Positions 62,609 through 64,000 of a stretch of DNA of 64,000 bases are shown piece by piece. Made by a program: the position numbers and the translations under genes. Each line of letters starts with the position of its first letter. Position 1 is the first letter of the stretch. The notes under the pieces are model-generated. The model was not told the origin of the DNA. It ran no database searches and saw only the letters and a list, made by a program, of their open reading frames with translations. This DNA is from Carboxylicivirga sp. Its GTDB lineage: Bacteria > Bacteroidota > Bacteroidia > Bacteroidales > Marinilabiliaceae. The DNA is taken from the NCBI GenBank assembly GCA_025210475.1, contig JAOARW010000015.1:62001-126000 (forward strand). The letters run 5' to 3'.

Positions 62609-63370
62609 ATGGAAGTCATTATAATTGAGGATGAGCAACTCCTTGCCGAAGAATTGCAAAGGGAGTTGTTACTTGTCGATGCATCTATTCGTGTGGTTAA
62701 ACACCTCACAAATGTTGCTGACAGCATCGAGTGGTTACAAAGTAATAAGTGCGATTTAATTTTTTCGGATATTGAATTAACCGATGGATTGTCGTTCTCA
62801 ATTTTTAAGAAGCTGGATATTTCCATCCCGGTTGTATTTATCACAGCTTATAATAAGTATGCCATTAAGGCTTTTGAGACCAATAGTATTGGTTATATTT
62901 TAAAGCCTTTTGAATCGGATGATTTGAAAAAGGCAATTGACAAGTACAAAAAGTTTAAGGTTGATGATTTATTGATCCGAAAGCTGCTGGATCAATTATC
63001 GGTTAACGAAGAGCCGGCAAATACTTCACCCTATTTAAATCGTTTGGCATTAACCCTGGGAAATATTCAAAAACCGGTTTCGGTGGAAGAGATAGTTTAC
63101 TTTATGGCCGACGACAGGTACTTATTTGCTATTACCCGCGAGGGAAAAAAATATTACTACGATGCAACTCTGGCTCAATTGGAAACCGAATTAAATCCTG
63201 CGCAATTTTTCAGAGCCAATCGTCGCTATTTCATCAACAAAAACTTTGTTAACGAAATAAAGACCATAAGCCGTAGTCGCCTGGAGATCAAAATGACAGA
63301 AGAAACCGACGAAAAGATAATTGTAAGTTATTCCCGAAGTAAGGAGTTTAAAGATTGGATAATCAGCTGA
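62609..63370 (+). CDS. LytTR-family response regulator
   Basis: 253 residues. The receiver domain (1-120) has acidic residues E7/D8/E9, phospho-acceptor D54 (IFSDIELTDG) and K in LKPFE. The C-terminal LytTR DNA-binding domain (about 150-250) shows EIVYFMADDRYLFAITREGKKYY and FFRANRRYFINKNFV, the typical ten-strand fold that binds direct repeats. Such regulators in Bacteroidota pair with membrane sensor proteins encoded next door. Here the next gene starts inside the stop codon (TGATG), so they are translationally coupled. Targets are unknown. Confidence 0.94.
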   Translation: MEVIIIEDEQLLAEELQRELLLVDASIRVVKHLTNVADSIEWLQSNKCDLIFSDIELTDGLSFSIFKKLDISIPVVFITAYNKYAIKAFETNSIGYILKPFESDDLKKAIDKYKKFKVDDLLIRKLLDQLSVNEEPANTSPYLNRLALTLGNIQKPVSVEEIVYFMADDRYLFAITREGKKYYYDATLAQLETELNPAQFFRANRRYFINKNFVNEIKTISRSRLEIKMTEETDEKIIVSYSRSKEFKDWIIS

Positions 63371-64000
63371 TGAGGAGAGTGATATTTAAACGTTGGCACC
63401 TGATGGCCATGATTGTGTTGGTAATGATTTTTGCCATTGGTACTTATTGGATCAAGCAACGAGTGCAATACCAAACAAATTTATTAAGTAAGTCGATTAT
63501 CCACGGAAGTACCCTCGGATACCAAAAGTTTTTGGATAATTATTTCGATAATTACGATCAGATAATTAGTCAGGTAGCTTATGTCTACGATAAAATTGAT
63601 ATTAACACGGGGCAAAAACAATCCATACTAAGGGCATTGCTCGAAAGTGATAGTACATTAGTGGCGATAGGCATCTTGGATAATGGTCGTTATTTGGAAA
63701 GTGTTGTAAGAGATTTGAAAGATAGTATTCCTGATTTTGAGTCGATTCTTAAGCAGCCGAATGAAAAGGTTAATGCGAAAGTTTTTTCAGAAAGATTCTT
63801 ATTTGTGGGTAATTCAGGTTCCAATAAATCTTACGGAATTTTGATTGACTTACAAAGCCTGCATAAGCAATTTATCTGGGGTAATATTTACACTTCTGTT
63901 TACCAGGTGGTCATCAACCAGCATGAGCAGTGTATTTATCATCCGGATATCAACAGGGTTGGTAAAACCTATGCATTGCCAAAGCGCTTGCTGGATAATG
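63370..64000 (+). CDS. Membrane sensor protein (probable histidine kinase), 3' end outside window
   Basis: Starts at ATG 63,370, sharing one base with the LytTR stop, and stays open to the last base (210 codons). It begins MRRVIFKRWHLMAMIV with a transmembrane helix at about residues 11-27. An extracytoplasmic region follows that looks like a Cache-type sensor (QCIYHPDINRVGKTYALP near residues 188-205, compare the HPD-x-G motif of dCache domains). The catalytic part lies beyond the window. The coupling to a LytTR regulator implies a histidine kinase of that system. Another effector, such as a phosphatase, cannot be excluded. Confidence 0.75.
   Translation, partial: MRRVIFKRWHLMAMIVLVMIFAIGTYWIKQRVQYQTNLLSKSIIHGSTLGYQKFLDNYFDNYDQIISQVAYVYDKIDINTGQKQSILRALLESDSTLVAIGILDNGRYLESVVRDLKDSIPDFESILKQPNEKVNAKVFSERFLFVGNSGSNKSYGILIDLQSLHKQFIWGNIYTSVYQVVINQHEQCIYHPDINRVGKTYALPKRLLDN

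Overview
The window reads as chromosomal DNA of a free-living, probably marine or sediment, facultatively anaerobic member of the Bacteroidota (Bacteroidales/Marinilabiliales-like). The reasons are three secreted giants ending in type IX secretion (T9SS) sorting domains, promoters of the TAnnTTTG type, few Shine-Dalgarno sequences, a CarboxypepD-reg/TonB-type outer membrane receptor, a pyruvate:ferredoxin oxidoreductase, and moderate-to-low GC. No rRNA, tRNA, CRISPR array, integrase or insertion sequence was found.

Region 1 (1-31,200) is a tandem cluster of three giant beta-helix surface proteins (the first cut by the window edge, then 5,280 and 3,223 residues). Each ends in the same C-terminal module of about 430 residues, closed by a type A T9SS sorting domain, and each is followed by its own terminator. 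A lone CheY-like receiver protein lies antisense between the second and third.

Region 2 (31,200-45,900) is housekeeping plus sugar metabolism. It holds tadA and aspS (divergent), then a LacI regulator, a ROK sugar kinase and mannose-6-phosphate isomerase under matching operators. An aquaporin and a lipoprotein GH2 beta-mannosidase follow on the minus strand. Mannosidase, kinase and isomerase together can turn mannosides into fructose-6-phosphate. A membrane-anchored AraC-type regulator, preceded by a strongly foldable leader, and an outer membrane receptor follow, then an acyltransferase-3 membrane protein.

Region 3 (46,500-62,200) is centred on lactate and pyruvate. It has an AAA_14-type ATPase, pyruvate:ferredoxin oxidoreductase (nifJ), lactate permease (lctP), and a D-lactate dehydrogenase-like FAD/Fe-S protein. 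The last is fused in frame, through an apparent internal signal peptide, to an outer membrane beta-barrel. Downstream lie a periplasmic-sensing histidine kinase and a sigma-54 activator overlapping it by 4 bp. A plausible -24/-12 promoter, with a paired palindromic site about 140 bp upstream, precedes lctP, so the two-component pair is a good candidate regulator of the lactate genes. The fusion and its likely sigma-54 control are the most unusual content of the window.

Region 4 (62,200-64,000) holds a palindromic intergenic repeat, a LytTR response regulator and the start of its presumed membrane sensor, cut by the window end.
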